Shown piece after piece: positions 22,975 through 24,373 of a stretch of DNA of 24,373 nucleotides. Under the pieces are notes generated by a model. The model saw nothing but the letters and a program-made list of their open reading frames with translations. It was not told the origin of the DNA and did no database searches. The position numbers and the translations under genes are program-made. Each line of letters opens with the position of its first letter. Within the stretch, counting starts at the first letter, position 1. This stretch comes from an uncultured Clostridia bacterium (lineage in GTDB: Bacteria > Bacillota > Clostridia > Lachnospirales > Lachnospiraceae). Location of the stretch: contig CAMJIC010000009.1 in NCBI GenBank assembly GCA_946405675.1, positions 1 through 24,373 on the forward strand. Direction: 5' to 3'.

Positions 22975-23640
22975 TTGAGTGAAGGCGGCGTAAAGCTGCA
23001 GGGGATGGTGATGAAAGCATCCCCTGCAGGAGAATACGACAGGCGGGTCACGCTCCTGACAAAGGAGCGGGGGAAGATCACCGCATTCGCGCGGGGCGCC
23101 AGGAGGATGCAGAGCGCATTATCTGCCGCTACGGTGCCCTTTGCTATGGGAACCTTTCATGTATATGAGGGAAGGTCTGCCTATACCTGTGTTGCGGCTG
23201 AGATCAGGGAATACTTTGAAAAGCTGAAGACAGATTATATCGGTGCCTGCTACGGCTCCTACTTCATGGAGTTTGCGGATTACTACGCACAGGAAAACAT
23301 GGAGGCGGCCGATCTGCTGAACCTGCTGTACGTTTCACTTCTGGCACTGGAGAAAGAAGCAATCCCCGATGAAAGAATCCGCTATGCGTTTGAAGTCCGG
23401 CTCATGACGATGGGTGGGGAATTCCCGGCCGACATCACGCAGGACGGTTCCCTGCAGCTTCCTGCCAGACAGGCTTTTTACCATATGATCACAGCACCGC
23501 TGGGGAAGCTCTTCTCCTTCGCGGTGACGGAGCCGGTCATGCAGGAAATCATCACCAGGCAGGATCAGATCCGCACACGGCTGGTGGACAGAAACTTCCG
23601 AAGCCTGGACGTACTGTCCAGTATGTTAGCAGGGGTGTGA
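22975..23640 (+). CDS. recO: DNA repair protein RecO, without zinc-ribbon cysteines
   Basis: Recombination mediator of the RecFOR pathway; with RecR it loads RecA onto SSB-coated DNA. From TTG 22975 it has 221 residues. The N-terminal OB fold shows LQGMVMKASPAGEYDRRVTLLTKERGKITAFARGARR, the family signature, followed by helical segments. Many RecO proteins have a C-terminal CxxC...CxxC zinc ribbon; here MGGEFPADITQDGSLQLPARQAF stands in that place with no cysteine, so zinc binding appears lost. TTG 22975 is chosen over ATG 22966 because AGGAGG at 22960-22965 touches that ATG directly but is nine bases from the TTG. It follows era on the same strand after a hairpin, as often seen in Firmicutes. 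Confidence 0.93.
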   Translation: MSEGGVKLQGMVMKASPAGEYDRRVTLLTKERGKITAFARGARRMQSALSAATVPFAMGTFHVYEGRSAYTCVAAEIREYFEKLKTDYIGACYGSYFMEFADYYAQENMEAADLLNLLYVSLLALEKEAIPDERIRYAFEVRLMTMGGEFPADITQDGSLQLPARQAFYHMITAPLGKLFSFAVTEPVMQEIITRQDQIRTRLVDRNFRSLDVLSSMLAGV

Positions 23641-23687
23641 TTTGTCACGACATCCGGCTGCGGTCAGGGATTCCTTTCGTACAATCC

Positions 23688-23716
23688 TTGAATAAGCACA
23701 TGAAAAACGCTATAAT
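23688..23716 (+). promoter_or_regulatory. Sigma-A promoter of the lipoprotein gene
   Basis: TTGAAT at 23688-23693, a 17-base spacer, and a perfect TATAAT at 23711-23716. Transcription should start near 23723. It separates the lipoprotein gene from the upstream era-recO unit. Confidence 0.82.
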
Positions 23717-23760
23717 CAAACCGCTTGCGAGAAACCGGGAAAGGAGGACAGCGGGGGAAG

Positions 23761-24373
23761 ATGAGATCACCCACATTCATTGTATGTGCTGTTTCCATTT
23801 CCTGTGCGCTCAGCCTGACCGGCTGCAGTACCCTCGACCGGATCATCGGAGCGGATAACTGGAAGGACTGGACGCCGACGACCACCAGCATACAGGTTCA
23901 CATGGACGATTCCCTGACGGAGACGATCTTTGATACCCTCGATGAGAGCTGGTATCAGGGGAATGAACTGCAGGACATGATCGCGCGGTCCATGCATGAG
24001 TATAATGATTCCCATGGAGAGGGAGCCGTCAATGTCACATCCTACAGTGATACCGGGGGCAACGTTAAGGTTGTCATCGATTATCGAACCGGGGAAGATT
24101 TTGCTGCTTACAACAATGCGGTTTTCTGCTGCGGATCGATGCTGGACGCGCAGATGCAGGGGTTTCTTTTCCCGGGGCGGTTCTATGCAGTGGAGGGCGC
24201 GTCCCTGAAGGGGGAAGCGATGGATGATTCGGAGCCGATCAGCCATAAGGAATACAGCGTGACAGTGACGGATGGTACGCACGCGGTACAGGTACCCGGC
24301 ACGATCCGTTACATCAGTTCAAACGGTGCTGTCGTTAACAGCCATACTGCACAGCCTGCCTCTGCGGCAGGGG
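23761..24373 (+). CDS. Putative lipoprotein, 3' end outside window
   Basis: Exported lipoprotein of unknown function; 204 codons are visible and the frame is still open at the window edge. The N-terminus has a short positive start (MR), a hydrophobic core (FIVCAVSISCALS) and the lipobox LTGC with the lipidated Cys at residue 22. After that the protein is polar and acidic (WKDWTPTTTSIQVHMDDSLTE, then DTLDESWYQGNEL), with paired Cys in AVFCCGSML. I do not recognise a domain. ATG 23761 has AAGGAGG at 23741-23747, a 13-base spacing, and a closer GGGGGA; no other start fits. It has its own strong promoter. Confidence 0.85.
   Translation, partial: MRSPTFIVCAVSISCALSLTGCSTLDRIIGADNWKDWTPTTTSIQVHMDDSLTETIFDTLDESWYQGNELQDMIARSMHEYNDSHGEGAVNVTSYSDTGGNVKVVIDYRTGEDFAAYNNAVFCCGSMLDAQMQGFLFPGRFYAVEGASLKGEAMDDSEPISHKEYSVTVTDGTHAVQVPGTIRYISSNGAVVNSHTAQPASAAG

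Overview
This looks like chromosomal DNA from an anaerobic, fermentative Clostridia member, most likely of the Lachnospiraceae or a close relative. The reasons are strong AGGAGG-type ribosome binding sites, a single-polypeptide pyruvate:ferredoxin oxidoreductase, a flavodiiron/rubredoxin oxygen-defence pair, a TIGR01906-type membrane protein, and relatives of the AAA-ATPase-like and Rpn-type PD-(D/E)XK families that are heavily expanded in that group. The genus cannot be named from the sequence. Almost every gene is on the + strand; the J-domain gene near 16 kb is the one clear exception.

Layout. 1-2416: 3' end of dnaK, a hairpin, then dnaJ. 2417-2555: a run of four hairpins, the last a strong terminator. 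2556-5020: a four-domain flavodiiron protein, with tandem repeats upstream, and a stand-alone rubredoxin with its own promoter and a promoter-proximal terminator. 5169-6827: a HAD phosphatase and an RlmI/RlmK-like methyltransferase. 6937-11110: a tightly spaced set of GNAT acetyltransferase, Cache-HAMP-GGDEF diguanylate cyclase and ABC-F ATPase. 11235-14977: nifJ (PFOR) with a clear promoter, leader terminator-like hairpin and 3' terminator. 15178-17836: an accessory patch with a deleted AAA-ATPase-like pseudogene, a small membrane-anchored J-domain protein on the minus strand, an Rpn-type nuclease and an in-frame tail after its stop. 18031-18758: TIGR01906-like membrane protein, driven by a near copy of the promoter found upstream of the Rpn gene. 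18889-23640: M16C peptidase, a 13-codon mini-ORF, era and recO. 23688-end: a lipoprotein gene that runs off the window.

How the genes fit together. The flavodiiron protein and rubredoxin fit NAD(P)H-driven reduction of O2 or NO, protecting oxygen-sensitive enzymes such as PFOR. Rubredoxin and PFOR also share a leader design: a sigma-A promoter followed within about 30 nt by a short GC hairpin and six T. DnaK/DnaJ and the M16C-Era-RecO group are housekeeping (folding, peptide degradation, ribosome assembly, recombination).

No complete new defence or mobile system is evident. The best unexplained signals are the duplicated M16C/era stop-start junction that makes a chimeric mini-ORF, the multi-hairpin element after dnaJ, the interlocked tandem repeats before the flavodiiron gene, the duplicated 40-bp promoter cassette, a small family of intergenic GC hairpins, an insertion in the Era KH region, and the internal deletion of the AAA-ATPase-like gene. 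All coordinates and pairings were read by eye; no database search or folding program was run.
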